Assembly (NCBI RefSeq): GCF_008932245.1
Contig: NZ_CP034909.1
Span: 558,001 to 622,000 of the forward strand
DNA from: Sinorhizobium alkalisoli
GTDB taxonomy: Bacteria; Pseudomonadota; Alphaproteobacteria; Rhizobiales; Rhizobiaceae
Length of the DNA stretch: 64,000 nt
Reading direction: 5' to 3'
Of this stretch, positions 19,971-29,074 are shown one piece after another. The notes below the pieces were generated by a model, which was not told where the DNA came from, did no database searches, and saw only the letters and a program-made list of their open reading frames with translations. Both the position numbers and the translations under genes were made by a program. Numbering within the stretch: the first letter of the stretch is position 1; every line of letters starts with the position of its first letter.

Positions 19971-20522
19971 ATGGCTGCCAACAGGTTCGAAGCTGGCGAC
20001 GGGGAGACCGTCGCAGGGAAATGGGCGTGGTTCGTCGCGCTCGGTGTGCTTTTGATCATGGCCGGCGGTATTGCCTTCGGTAATCTGCTGATGGCGACGG
20101 TTGCCTCCGTCTACTATGTCGGCGTCATCATGCTGATCGGCGGCTTGCTCAATCTCGGCCAGGCCTTCCGCGTCAAGGACTGGGGAGGCTTTATCTACTG
20201 GATGCTGAGCGGCGCCTTCTATGCGGCGGCAGGACTTTTCACCTTCGTCAATCCGCTGCTCGCCTCCTCGGTGCTGACCCTTCTGCTGGCGATCGCGCTG
20301 ATCGCAGCCGGCGCCTTCCGTGTCTGGGTCGGTTATAGGCTCAGCCCCCTTGCTGGCTGGGGTTGGGTCCTGATCGGCGGCCTGATCACCCTCGTGACCG
20401 GTCTCGTCATCGCCGCCGGTTGGCCGATCGACAGCCTCTGGATCCTGGGCCTGTTGCTGTCCATCGACCTCGTCATGCAGGGACTCGCGCTCATCGCCTT
20501 CGGCGTCCTTGTGAAGAGCTAG
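19971..20522 (+). CDS. HdeD-family membrane protein
   Basis: The 183-residue product is almost entirely membrane-embedded. Six hydrophobic segments begin with WFVALGVLLIMAGGIAF and include YYVGVIMLIGGLLNLGQAF, the DUF308 repeat pattern of HdeD. In enteric bacteria HdeD contributes to acid resistance at high density; the rhizobial role is not established. It is divergent from betI, sharing an intergenic region that contains the BetI palindrome, so a link to osmotic or choline stress is possible but unproven. The short hydrophilic amino end (MAANRFEAGDGETVAGK) has no signal peptide. Confidence 0.83.
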   Translation: MAANRFEAGDGETVAGKWAWFVALGVLLIMAGGIAFGNLLMATVASVYYVGVIMLIGGLLNLGQAFRVKDWGGFIYWMLSGAFYAAAGLFTFVNPLLASSVLTLLLAIALIAAGAFRVWVGYRLSPLAGWGWVLIGGLITLVTGLVIAAGWPIDSLWILGLLLSIDLVMQGLALIAFGVLVKS

Positions 20523-20579
20523 CCCGCGATACAATCGTTGGGCGGATGGCGATGTCCTGCTCACCGTCCGGACGTTGCA

Positions 20580-22468
20580 ATGTTCACAAAAGCTTCACAG
20601 TCGCGAAAGACTTCGTTGACGCTTGCCGTCGATGCTGGTGGACGGTCCGACCCGTCCCATAATGGAGCCCGGCAGTCCGCCGTCCCCGCAGAAACGCTGC
20701 CGTTTCGTGGCTTCGGCGACGACCAGATCATAACGCTCGCGAAACTCGTCATCGAGAATGCCTTTCAGCCGATCGTCGAAACGACGAACGGCGCAGTCTT
20801 CGGTTATGAGTCGTTGATGCGCGGCTTCGACAGGCTGGGCTATGCTTCGCCGCTCGAACTGCTCGACAAGGCGGAAGAGGTCGGGCAGCTTCTGGCGCTG
20901 GAGCACCTGATTAACAGCCGTGCCGTCGCAGCCTTTGCGACACTTCCGGATTTCTCCACCCGCACATTGTTCCTCAACTTCGATTTCAAGGCTGGTTGGC
21001 GGGGAGGGGGATGTCGTCGAGCGCCTCGTCAATCACCTCAAGCGTGTCAACATCGCCCCGTCCTCGCTCTGCTTCGAGCTGTCGGAGAGGTTCGACAACG
21101 GCAAGGTGCCGGATTTTTCGGCGTTTGTTCGGCAATTGCGGCTTGCCGGCTTCAAGCTGGCGATCGACGATTTCGGTGCCGGCTTCAACGGGCTGAGAAT
21201 GCTCTGCGACCAGCCTGTCGATTATGTGAAGATCGATCGGCATTTCATTACCGGCATAGATAGGGATTCTCGCAAGCGCCACCTTGTGCGCCACGCCGTC
21301 AACATGGCGCATGTGCTCGGGACGCGGGTGATCGCCGAGGGTGTGGAAACGGAAGTCGAGTTCCTGGTGTGTCGCGATCTCGGCTGCGATCTGGTGCAGG
21401 GCTATTTCGTTGCCCGGCCGACGACGCATCTCAATGAGTTGCGGCCGGTCTATGCGCATCTCGAGTTGGGGGGGCGCACGGAGCCATTCATCGACTCTCG
21501 ACAGCATTCTGATCCGCAAGGAGGTGGAGCAACTGCCGGCGGTCCGGGAGAGCGACGATCTCGACTCGGTGTTCGATCACTTCCGGCTCAACCCGCGCCA
21601 GCCCTTTTTTCCGGTGTTGATCGCCAATGGGGAGCCGCGCGGCATTCTGCATGAATATCATGTGAAGGAGATGATCTATCACCCCTTCGGCCGTGACCTG
21701 CTGAAAAACCGCATCTATCGGCGCCGCATTTCGCACTTCGTGACGCCTGCGCCCATCGCCGATCTGGACACGCCGGCCGATGAAATGCTGAAGATCTTTG
21801 CCGGCATGGATGGCAGCGATTGCGTTATCCTGACAGAGAACATGCGCTATGCCGGCATTCTTTCGGCTGCGTCGCTTCTGAAAATCATCAACGAGAAGCA
21901 GTTGAAGATGGCGCAGGAGCAGAACCCCTTGACCGGCCTTCCGGGCAACCGCGCCATACGCGACTATGTCCAGCAGGCGATTCTCGACGGCGACCAGACG
22001 CGCTATTTCTGCTATTGCGACTTCGACGACTTCAAGCCTTTCAACGATACCTATGGCTTCCAGAAGGGCGATCTTGCAATCGCGCTGTTTGCCGCGCTTT
22101 TGCGGCGCCACTTTATCGGTGAGGAGAAGTTTCTCGGCCATATCGGCGGCGACGACTTCTTCGTCGGCGTGAGCGGTCTTGGCGAAGGGGAAGTCCGCGC
22201 CGTCCTCACGCGCCTTCTCGATGATTTCCGATCCGACGTCCGGCAGCTCTATTCTCCGGAGCATCAGGCGGGTCGCATCAGCGGTTACAGCCGCGACGGC
22301 GGTGCCAAGGACTTTCCGCTAATGCGCTGTTCGATCGCGGTTCTGGCGCTGCCGGAAAGCTTGATCTTTTCGGATACCCAAGCGGTAAGCAAAAGGATCG
22401 CCGAGATCAAGGGGCGCGCCAAGGCGAGCGAATCCGGATTGGTCGTGGAATTGCTCGACAATCGATGA
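20580..22468 (+). pseudogene. EAL-CBS-GGDEF cyclic-di-GMP protein with two frameshifts
   Basis: The order is an amino-terminal EAL domain (AFQPIVETTNGAVFGYESLM, where EAL is degenerate ESL; later AIDDFGAGFNG, IAEGVETEVEF, QGYFVARP), a middle CBS-like segment (QPFFPVLIANGEPRGI), and a C-terminal GGDEF domain (NPLTGLPGN, GGDDF). The reading frame changes twice, each time by plus one: near 20988-21010, beside runs of four and five G, and near 21467-21475, at a run of seven G. The last 330 residues are intact. Either the gene is broken, or the G-runs are variable or misread. A corrected product of about 630 residues would be a GGDEF/EAL signalling protein. The ATG at 20580 has only a weak ribosome site. 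Confidence 0.8.
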
Positions 22469-22547
22469 CCGATGCATGAACGACGCTCTTTCCGGCGTGG
22501 CGAGTGAGCGGTAGTTATAGGCTGACTGCCTTTGCGAGGATGCCGCC

Positions 22548-23558
22548 ATGCCGACCGATATGCTCCCGAACGAAATGACCCATGTGGACCTCCGGAGCCC
22601 CGGCGGCGCTGAAAACATGGTGCTGGCGCGCGGTCGGCTGCCGGAGGTCGGTCCCGGCGACATTCTTATCCGCGTCGAGGCCTTCGGCGTCAACCGGCCG
22701 GACGTTCTGCAGCGCAAGGGCGATTATCCTCCGCCGCCCGGCGCAAGCCCCATTCTCGGTCTGGAAGTGGCCGGCGAAGTGGTCGCGCTTGGAGATGGCA
22801 TCACGGGTTTCTCGGCCGGCGACAGGGTCTGCGCACTCGCCAATGGCGGCGGCTATGCCGAATATTGTGCCGTGCCGGCAACGCAGGCGCTGATCTTTCC
22901 GAAGGGCTACGACGCTGTGAAGGCGGCGGCGCTCCCGGAGACCTTCTTCACCGTCTGGGCCAACGTCTTCGACATGGCCGGTCTGAAACGGGGCGAAACG
23001 ATCCTCGTCCACGGCGGGTCGAGCGGCATTGGCACCACCGCGATCCAGCTTGCCAGAGCCTTTGGCGCCGAGGTTTTCGCCACGGCCGGCAGCGCCGCGA
23101 AATGCACGGCTTGCGAAACGCTCGGGGCGAAGCGGGCGATCAACTACCGTGAGGAGGATTTCAAGGAGGTCGTGCTCGACGAGACCGGCGGGCGCGGCGT
23201 CGATGTCATCCTCGACATGGTCGGCGGCCGCTATTTCGGACGCAATCTCACGACCCTTGCCCAGGACGGGCGCCTGTCGATCATCGGTTTCCTCGGCGGC
23301 GCGCGGGTCGAAGACGCCAATATCGCGCCGATCCTGACCAGGCGGCTGCACGTGATGGGGTCGGCCCTGAGGCCCCGCAGCGCGGCGGAGAAACAGGCGA
23401 TCCGCGATCGGCTCGCCGAAAAGGTCTGGCCGCTTCTGGAGGCGGGCGAGGTGGCGCCGGTCATTCACGCCGTCATGCCCCTCGAGGAGATCGCCGATGC
23501 CCATCGGCTGATGGAGGAAGGTGAGCATATCGGCAAGATCGTGATGCGGATCGCCTGA
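22548..23558 (+). CDS. NAD(P)H quinone oxidoreductase, zinc-independent MDR family
   Basis: The 336-residue protein belongs to the medium-chain dehydrogenase/reductase superfamily, close to TP53I3/PIG3-type quinone oxidoreductases. Its conserved parts are the substrate-domain segment [19 protein letters not shown], the Rossmann nucleotide-binding site [17 protein letters not shown] near residues 150-166, and DVILDMVGG. The zinc ligands of alcohol dehydrogenases are missing, as expected for this group. It probably reduces quinones or other electrophilic carbonyls with NADPH. It follows the frameshifted GGDEF/EAL gene on the same strand, separated by 79 bases with its own ribosome site. Confidence 0.9.
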   Translation: MPTDMLPNEMTHVDLRSPGGAENMVLARGRLPEVGPGDILIRVEAFGVNRPDVLQRKGDYPPPPGASPILGLEVAGEVVALGDGITGFSAGDRVCALANGGGYAEYCAVPATQALIFPKGYDAVKAAALPETFFTVWANVFDMAGLKRGETILVHGGSSGIGTTAIQLARAFGAEVFATAGSAAKCTACETLGAKRAINYREEDFKEVVLDETGGRGVDVILDMVGGRYFGRNLTTLAQDGRLSIIGFLGGARVEDANIAPILTRRLHVMGSALRPRSAAEKQAIRDRLAEKVWPLLEAGEVAPVIHAVMPLEEIADAHRLMEEGEHIGKIVMRIA

Positions 23559-23669
23559 AAGCGAGCTGCGAAACCGCCACGCGCTCCTCAGTCTGGATTG
23601 GCCATTAGACGATAGTATCCCTTGTATCGGGGCACAAACCGCTTACCTTAGCTTCATCGGCAACAACAG

Positions 23670-23836
23670 AAAGGAAGGTGATCCAATGTCTAGTGAGATT
23701 TCGGTCTTGGTGATGGGCATGGGAGAGGTGAAGGAGTCGAGGCAACCCTCGGCCTGACGCCACCTTCCTTTGGGCCTCACGGCCCGCCTATCATGAAGCC
23801 AAAGCTCATGGAAGGGTCGCCAAGCGCGGCCCTTTT
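23670..23836 (+). ncRNA. Candidate structured small transcript carrying a short ORF
   Basis: Four helices can be drawn in order. AAAGGAAGGTG (23670-23680) pairs exactly with CACCTTCCTTT (23761-23771), enclosing a 23-codon ORF and burying its Shine-Dalgarno. GGGCC/GGCCC (23772-23785) stacks directly next to it. CATGA/TCATG follows at 23792-23810. Finally a terminator ends the unit. No gene follows on this strand (the next gene is antisense), so this looks like an autonomous RNA rather than a leader. I do not recognise the family. It could be a dual-function small RNA or an autoregulated micropeptide mRNA. Confidence 0.55.
23686..23757 (+). CDS. Short ORF, 23 codons, with strong ribosome site
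   Basis: The ORF begins MSSEISVLVMGMGEVKES and ends at TGA 23755-23757. A near-perfect Shine-Dalgarno AAGGAAGG sits six to thirteen bases upstream of the ATG. The peptide is short, mildly acidic and has a small hydrophobic core (VLVMGMG). It matches no known leader-peptide type and has no run of a single amino acid. The ribosome site is complementary to a downstream segment, so translation may be controlled by RNA folding. Coding potential cannot be proved by eye. Confidence 0.5.
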   Translation: MSSEISVLVMGMGEVKESRQPSA

Positions 23837-23838
23837 CC
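23812..23838 (+). terminator. Rho-independent terminator of the small transcript
   Basis: AAGGGTCGC pairs with GCGGCCCTT (nine pairs, one T-G) around CAAGC, followed by TTCC, making a TTTT tract. It closes the transcript that carries the 23-codon ORF. Confidence 0.7.
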
Positions 23839-23963
23839 TTTCCAGGCCTTCGCCTTGCAGCACCGCGAGTCTTTCAGACGCTCAAAGTGGCTGTAACTCT
23901 TTGAACCTGCCCAGCGAATCTGCGCAGCGAGCGAAAATCAGAACCGATTTTCGGGCCAATGCG

Positions 23964-24701
23964 CTAGATTCCCAGGCGTCCCACCGCCGGTACCTTGATT
24001 CCCGGCCTTGCAATGTCGATGCCGGCCACCAGTCCCATGAAATGCAGTTCCACTCCGCTACGCCAGCCGGCAGAGATGCCGGCCAGCCCATAGAGCGTCG
24101 CATGCAGATCGCGGCCGTCGGCATCGATCTGGAAGAGTTTGCCGTCCGGCAGATAATCGCGCCCTACGGCGTCGGGCGGAAGCACTGCCCCGAGTTCGGG
24201 CACCGAGCGCAGGACATGGGCGACGAAGGTGTTGGAGTTCGGCCCCGGCCACAGGCGGTAGGCGCCGGGCGCGGAATAGGGATAGGCGGCGATCGCCTGC
24301 TCGACCTTCGGTATCAGCCGCTCGGCGTCCTCGCCGGTAACGGCTACGACGATGCGCGGGTCGTTCGAATACCAGCGGCTATCAGCCTGATAGGCATTCT
24401 TGCGGATCGGCTTGCCCCAGCCGACTTTCTCGTAACGATCATAGGTCGGCGCCCCCTCGTCCTTGGTGACGATCCACGCATGGCTTGCAACCGCGCCCTT
24501 CATGCCGCCGGTCGTGGCCGAGAAGACATAGATCGCCGCCTCCGGGCTCTCCGTCGCTGGCGGCAGTACGCCGGCGGAGGACCAGTCCGCGTCGCGCCAG
24601 CTCTGCGGCCGCTCCTTCAAATACCAAAGCCCCGCCGACGAAAGCGCCGGAAGCAGGTAGATGACGGCAAAGGCGAACAGGAGGCGGCGAAGTATTTTCA
24701 T
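23964..24701 (-). CDS. DUF3750 family protein
   Basis: The 245-residue product starts MKILRRLLFAFAVIYLLPAL, a single amino-terminal membrane anchor or uncleaved signal. The soluble part carries conserved segments typical of DUF3750 (IYVFSATTGGMKGAVASHAWIV, YDRYEKVGWGKPIR, YRLWPGPNSNTFVAHVLR, GRDYLPDGKLFQID). The serine, histidine and asparagine motifs hint at a papain-like or NlpC-like amidase fold, but no activity is established. The frame extends upstream, but the hydrophobic amino end marks 24701 as the start. It is divergent from the asparaginase gene. Confidence 0.82.
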   Translation of the reverse strand: MKILRRLLFAFAVIYLLPALSSAGLWYLKERPQSWRDADWSSAGVLPPATESPEAAIYVFSATTGGMKGAVASHAWIVTKDEGAPTYDRYEKVGWGKPIRKNAYQADSRWYSNDPRIVVAVTGEDAERLIPKVEQAIAAYPYSAPGAYRLWPGPNSNTFVAHVLRSVPELGAVLPPDAVGRDYLPDGKLFQIDADGRDLHATLYGLAGISAGWRSGVELHFMGLVAGIDIARPGIKVPAVGRLGI

Positions 24702-24768
24702 GGATGTCTTTGTTGCTATGGAATAGCTGATAGAAGCATCGCCGATGATGGAATTTTGAGGGCAGGAA

Positions 24769-25776
24769 ATGTCGAATCCCGTTTTGGTTGAAGTGACGCG
24801 TGGAGATCTTGTCGAGAGCCGCCACCGCGGTGCCGTCATCGCCGTCGATGGCGACGGCAGGACGCTCTTCGCCCTCGGCGAGACGGAAGCGCCCGTGTTT
24901 CCGCGCTCGGCCTGCAAGGCGATGCAGGCCCTGCCGCTCGTGGAAAGCGGTGCGGCGGACGCCTACGGCTTCGGCGCCAAAGCGTTGGCGCTTGCCTGTG
25001 CCTCCCATTCGGGCGAGCCGGAGCACGTGGCACTCGCGTCCGAGATGCTGGCGGCCGCCGGCCGCGACGTCGGTGCGCTCGAATGCGGCGGGCATTGGTC
25101 GAACGACCAGGCGACGCTGATCGAACAGGCGCGCACGTTGGAAAAGCCGAACGCGCTCTACAACAATTGCTCCGGCAAGCATGCGGGCTTCATCTGTGCC
25201 TGCTGCCATTCCGGCACGGATCCTGCCGGCTATGTCGGCTATGATCATCCGATCCAGCGGGAGATCCGCGGCGTGATGGCAGATCTCACGGGCGCCATTG
25301 CCGGTCGGGACAATTGCGGAATAGACGGCTGCTCGATCCCGACCTATGCGGTGCCGCTCAAGGGGTTGGCCGGCGGCTTCGCCAAAATGGCGACGGGGAT
25401 CGGCCTCGAGCCCCTGCGGGCGAGCGCTTCAAAGCGCCTGATCGACGCCTGCATGGCTGAACCCTTCTATGTGGCGGGCACCAAGCGCGCCTGCACGCGG
25501 ATGATGAAAACGGCGCCGGGCAGGATTTTCGCCAAGACCGGTGCCGAGGGCGTCTTCTGCGCCGCGATCCCGGAAAAGGGGATAGGCATCGCGCTCAAAT
25601 GCGAGGATGGCGCGACCCGCGCCGCGGAAGCAATGGTCGCGGCGACGCTTGCGCGCTTTTTCGCGGACGAGCCGGAGATCCATGCGGCGCTGATGGCGCA
25701 GGCCAACCGTCCGCTGCGCAACTGGAAGAGGATCCATGTCGGCGGTGTGCGCGTGGGGGACGCGTTCGGCCCATGA
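24769..25776 (+). CDS. L-asparaginase, Rhizobium etli type (class 3)
   Basis: The 335-residue protein hydrolyses asparagine to aspartate and ammonia. It belongs to the family founded by the R. etli enzyme, unrelated to E. coli asparaginases. Residues matching the known active site are all present: RSACK gives Ser47 and Lys50, CASHSGE gives Ser79, NNCSGKH gives Cys134 and Lys137, and CGIDGCS gives Asp186 and Cys188. The two cysteines coordinate a structural or catalytic zinc in that family. The protein should be cytosolic. It is divergent from DUF3750 and is followed by a GST gene on the same strand after about 90 bases. Confidence 0.92.
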   Translation: MSNPVLVEVTRGDLVESRHRGAVIAVDGDGRTLFALGETEAPVFPRSACKAMQALPLVESGAADAYGFGAKALALACASHSGEPEHVALASEMLAAAGRDVGALECGGHWSNDQATLIEQARTLEKPNALYNNCSGKHAGFICACCHSGTDPAGYVGYDHPIQREIRGVMADLTGAIAGRDNCGIDGCSIPTYAVPLKGLAGGFAKMATGIGLEPLRASASKRLIDACMAEPFYVAGTKRACTRMMKTAPGRIFAKTGAEGVFCAAIPEKGIGIALKCEDGATRAAEAMVAATLARFFADEPEIHAALMAQANRPLRNWKRIHVGGVRVGDAFGP

Positions 25777-25863
25777 GCGAAGATCGGCGGACCGCGGCCG
25801 GCGCGGCTTGACAGCCTTTCCGCCTTCGAGATGAATTGCGACAGTTTCCGAGGAGGCACGATG

Positions 25864-26484
25864 ATGCTGAAGCTCTACTATACGCCCGCCACCTGCTCGC
25901 TCGCCTCGCATATCGCGCTCGAGGAAGTGGGCGTCGTCTATGAAGCGCACCGCGTCGACTTTTCGAAGGCCGAGCAGACCAAGCCAGAATATCTCGCCGT
26001 CAATCCCAAGGGCCGCGTGCCGGCGTTGGTGACCGATCGCGGCACGCTGACCGAAACGCCGGCGATCCTTACCTATATCGCTCAAAGCTTCCCCGAGGCC
26101 GAACTGGCGCCGCTTGACGATCCTTTCGAATTCGCGCGGCTGCAATCCTTTCTGAGCTATCTCTGCTCGACGGTTCACGTCGCGCATGCCCATGCCCGCC
26201 GAGGAGCGCGCTGGGCGGACGATCCGGCGGCGCAGGAGGCGATGAAGGCGAAGGTGCCGAAGAACATGGCGGATTGCTTTTCTCTGATCGAGAGCTCGAT
26301 GCTTTCCGGCCCCTTCGTCATGGGCGAGAACTATACGATTGCCGACCCTTATCTCTTCACCATTGCGGGCTGGCTGGAGGCCGATGGGGTCGACCCGGCG
26401 CAATTCCCCAGAGTTCTCGAGCACCGCAACCGAATGGCCGAGCGTCCGGCCGTCGCCAAGGCGCTGGCGGCGGCTCAAGGCTGA
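25864..26484 (+). CDS. Glutathione S-transferase family protein
   Basis: A GST of about 206 residues. The thioredoxin-like domain starts MLKLYYTPATCSLASHIALEE, the beta-class pattern in which TCSL supplies the active-site Cys/Ser. NPKGRVPAL contains the cis-proline, and TETPAILTYIA binds glutathione. The C-terminal helical domain includes ENYTIADPYLF, the N-capping box of GSTs. Two ATGs in tandem follow AGGAGG; the second (25864) has seven bases of spacing and is preferred. It probably detoxifies electrophiles; the substrate is unknown. Confidence 0.9.
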   Translation: MLKLYYTPATCSLASHIALEEVGVVYEAHRVDFSKAEQTKPEYLAVNPKGRVPALVTDRGTLTETPAILTYIAQSFPEAELAPLDDPFEFARLQSFLSYLCSTVHVAHAHARRGARWADDPAAQEAMKAKVPKNMADCFSLIESSMLSGPFVMGENYTIADPYLFTIAGWLEADGVDPAQFPRVLEHRNRMAERPAVAKALAAAQG

Positions 26485-26616
26485 GCTCAGCAGCCGGGCC
26501 AAACGTCGTGCGCTATCTCCTGCAATATCTATCGCGAAGGAGCGCGACAAATCGAATCCAAATCGTATTCTTCATTCGCGCGAAGCTCTTGCCTTTGACG
26601 ACCCGTGCTGGCGCGA

Positions 26617-26814
26617 TCAGCGGCAGTCGCAGGTATTGTCTGCGGAAGTGCGCGGCCAGGGCCATCCCGGAAACGGCAGGTCGGCGAGCTCGCGTTCCTC
26701 CATCCTCATAAGGTCTGGATGCTGTAGCGGGTCGCGCAGCCAATTCACCGCCTCATGACAAGGGTCGCTGATCGGGTCGCCTTTGGGTCTCAGCATGGAG
26801 AAAAACTTAATCAT
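26617..26814 (-). CDS. Small conserved protein, 65 aa
   Basis: The product starts MIKFFSMLRPKGDPISDPCH and contains a WLRDPLQHPDLMRMEERELADLPF segment. It looks like a real protein: an AAAGGGGG ribosome site lies just before the ATG and the composition is protein-like. The family is not recognised, though short proteins of this type occur in rhizobia. Two C-terminal cysteines (NTCDC) end the chain. It is divergent from the LysR gene 150 bases away and may be its target. Confidence 0.62.
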   Translation of the reverse strand: MIKFFSMLRPKGDPISDPCHEAVNWLRDPLQHPDLMRMEERELADLPFPGWPWPRTSADNTCDCR

Positions 26815-26951
26815 GACGGCCCCCTTTCGACGCTGCAAGCATTGCCCTCTTTGATGTCCAAGCGCGATGCAGGTCTCCTGCAGCAAAGCGCGTTGAAGAC
26901 GAGAATCCGTCCAACTGCATATAAATGCAATTGAGTTTCCTGGCGGCCAAG

Positions 26952-26966
26952 TTTAGAAAAACTAAA
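26952..26966. promoter_or_regulatory. Possible LysR-regulator operator
   Basis: TTTAG and CTAAA form a short dyad separated by five A, directly at the start codon of the LysR gene and between it and the divergent 65-residue protein gene. LysR boxes often have an interrupted T-N11-A dyad. The site overlaps the ATG, so autorepression is plausible. No experimental support exists. Confidence 0.35.
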
Positions 26967-27895
26967 TGAGAGAGCTCAATACGGTGCATCTGAACGGATT
27001 GCGTGCGGTCGAGGCTGCTGCCCGGCTGGGCTCGCTTGCGGCCGCTGCCGACGAACTGGGCGTAACCCCCGGTGCGGTCAGCCAGCAGATTGTGAAAACG
27101 GAAGCGCAGCTTGGGCGCCGGCTCTTCGAACGCTCGCCGCGCGGGCTCGCCGTCACCGACGCGGGCCGGCCGCTTTTGGCGCGCCTTTCGCGGGCCTTCG
27201 CGGAGCTTGCGCAGGCGGTGGCCGAGACGCGGCACCGCGACGACTCGGTGCTGACGGTTTCTGTCGCGCCGATCTTTGCCGCCCGCTGGCTTGTCTACCG
27301 ATTGAACGGCTTTGCCGAGCGCCATCCAGACGTCCGGCTGAGGATCGATGCGACAACCAGGCTCGTCAGCCTTGACGCCTCCGACGTCGATCTCGGCATT
27401 CGCGTGGGAGCGGGGCGCTGGTCGGGAGTGCGTTCGGAATTGCTCCTGGAGCAGGAGGTCTTTCCCGTATGCTCGCCGGCCCTCGCCGCGGAACTACGCG
27501 AGCCGGCGGACATCCTGAGACTCCCTGCGGTCGTGGACGAGCATGCGATGTTTTCCTGGGATGTGTGGCTGAAGGCCGCCGGGCTCGCTGGCGCCGAGAT
27601 CAGCGTGCGCCACAGCTTCAATGACGCCTCGCTCGCACTCGATGCCGCTATCGCGGGGCAGGGCGTCATGCTCGCCTGGCAAACACTGGCCGGTTACGCG
27701 GTAATGAAGGGCAGCCTTGTCGCGCCCTTCGGCGTCCGCGCGAAAACCGGCTTTGGACATTATTTCGTGACGTCCGCCTCGCGACGTGAAAGCAAGGCGG
27801 CGCTCGCCTTCAAGCAATGGGTGCGCGAAGAAGTGGAGGAAGGAATGCGGCAGCTTGCGGCTATGCCGGTTCCTTCAGCCGTTCCTCCATCATAG
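26966..27895 (+). CDS. LysR-type transcriptional regulator (GcvA-like)
   Basis: The 309-residue protein has the winged helix-turn-helix at its amino end ([20 protein letters not shown] then [18 protein letters not shown]). Its effector domain starts near residue 92 ([18 protein letters not shown]) and includes the [11 protein letters not shown] hinge pattern of the GcvA/AmpR subgroup. It should be a cytosolic activator or repressor. There is no good Shine-Dalgarno before the ATG, and a small dyad overlaps it. It is divergent from a 65-residue protein gene. Its 3' end overlaps the following GST gene, on the other strand, by 35 bases. Confidence 0.9.
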   Translation: MRELNTVHLNGLRAVEAAARLGSLAAAADELGVTPGAVSQQIVKTEAQLGRRLFERSPRGLAVTDAGRPLLARLSRAFAELAQAVAETRHRDDSVLTVSVAPIFAARWLVYRLNGFAERHPDVRLRIDATTRLVSLDASDVDLGIRVGAGRWSGVRSELLLEQEVFPVCSPALAAELREPADILRLPAVVDEHAMFSWDVWLKAAGLAGAEISVRHSFNDASLALDAAIAGQGVMLAWQTLAGYAVMKGSLVAPFGVRAKTGFGHYFVTSASRRESKAALAFKQWVREEVEEGMRQLAAMPVPSAVPPS

Positions 27896-28520
27896 CCTTG
27901 AAGGCGGGACGCGACTGGCAGCGCGCGAGCCAGGTCTTGATGTGCGGGTGCCGATCGAAGAGCGCGGTCTGGCTCATGGCATAGCGGAAGACCTCGGCGA
28001 GGTTCAGGTCGGCAACGGTGAAGCGATCGCCGATCACGTAGTCGCGATCCTTCAGATGCGCCTCCAGTACGGCAAAGGCCTTCTCAAGCGACTGCGCGCA
28101 AGCGGCGATGCGTTCGCGGCCCTCCGGCGTTTCTTCGATGCCGTCGTCATAGGCGAGCACAATGTTGACCGCATGCGGCTCGACTTCCGTTGCCGCCCAC
28201 ATGGTCCAGTTGCCGATCAACCCTTCCTCGACAATATCGACCGGCGCCAGCGGGCCCCCATATTTGCGGGCGAGATAGAGGTTGTTGGCAAGGGACTCGG
28301 TCAGGATCAAACCGCCGTCGTCGATCGCCGGGATGAGCCCCATCGGATTGACGGCAAGGAAGCTCGATGACCGGGTGTTGAGGGGCGCATCGGCAGCCAG
28401 GGGATCGGCGAGGCGGCGTGCCTGGATCACCGCTACGGACTTGAAGGGAACGCCAAGTTCGCGTGCCATCCAGTAGTTGCGGGATGCGCGCGAGCGATAG
28501 ACGCCGTAAATCGTCAACAT
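27861..28520 (-). CDS. Glutathione S-transferase family protein
   Basis: The 219-residue GST starts [20 protein letters not shown] with the thioredoxin fold. NPMGLIPAI contains the cis-proline, [13 protein letters not shown] binds glutathione, and [16 protein letters not shown] is the C-terminal N-capping box. The longer frame is rejected because GGAGGAGG precedes the ATG at 28520. Its stop lies inside the 3' end of the LysR gene on the other strand. Members with this architecture act on unknown electrophiles; no substrate is inferred. Confidence 0.88.
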   Translation of the reverse strand: MLTIYGVYRSRASRNYWMARELGVPFKSVAVIQARRLADPLAADAPLNTRSSSFLAVNPMGLIPAIDDGGLILTESLANNLYLARKYGGPLAPVDIVEEGLIGNWTMWAATEVEPHAVNIVLAYDDGIEETPEGRERIAACAQSLEKAFAVLEAHLKDRDYVIGDRFTVADLNLAEVFRYAMSQTALFDRHPHIKTWLARCQSRPAFKAMMEERLKEPA

Positions 28521-29074
28521 CACCAATCCTCCTCCAAAGAGCGGCGGCCTCTTCAGGAGCGCCTCCATACTGCAGCGATCGCCCGTTGTCATAGGGCGTC
28601 GCCGCTCACCACGAAAGCCGGCGGCGTTGATAGGCTCATGAAATCTTTTGATGTGGAGCGGATCCGGATGCCCTCCGCAGCCTCTCAATTTGGAAAGTCT
28701 AACCTCCTCTCGTCAGACCGTGCTCGGCCGCGGCTGTCCGACGTTCATCGGCTGCCGCTCATTGGCTGCTTGTCGGTATGCAACAATTCAAAGTGTGCCA
28801 CAGCGATGTCTTCGCGTCTGAAAAGACGCACGGCACTGGCGGACGATGCCGTGATCGTGATCGCAAGTTGGGCTGACACAGGCGAGCAGCGGCCGTAAAT
28901 ACAAGTTCGGAGTGAAATCGAATTTCCAGCACGCTCCGCCCTCCGCCCCGCGATTTGAGCGGAGTTGGAATTGTTCGACGCAAGGCCATCGTGATCTGGT
29001 AGCAAGGAGCGGGACAACGCGAATCACCATTGTGCCGCTCCTTCATTACGCTGCACTTAAACCGATAGAGTTCG
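28521..29074. other. Intergenic stretch, nothing recognised
   Basis: A 554-base gap between the GST and L,D-transpeptidase genes. Open frames on both strands lack ribosome sites and coding bias. A small hairpin, GCGTCT/AGACGC with a GAAA loop, is near 28818-28833. Promoters for both divergent genes must lie here, but none is distinctive. Confidence 0.5.
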
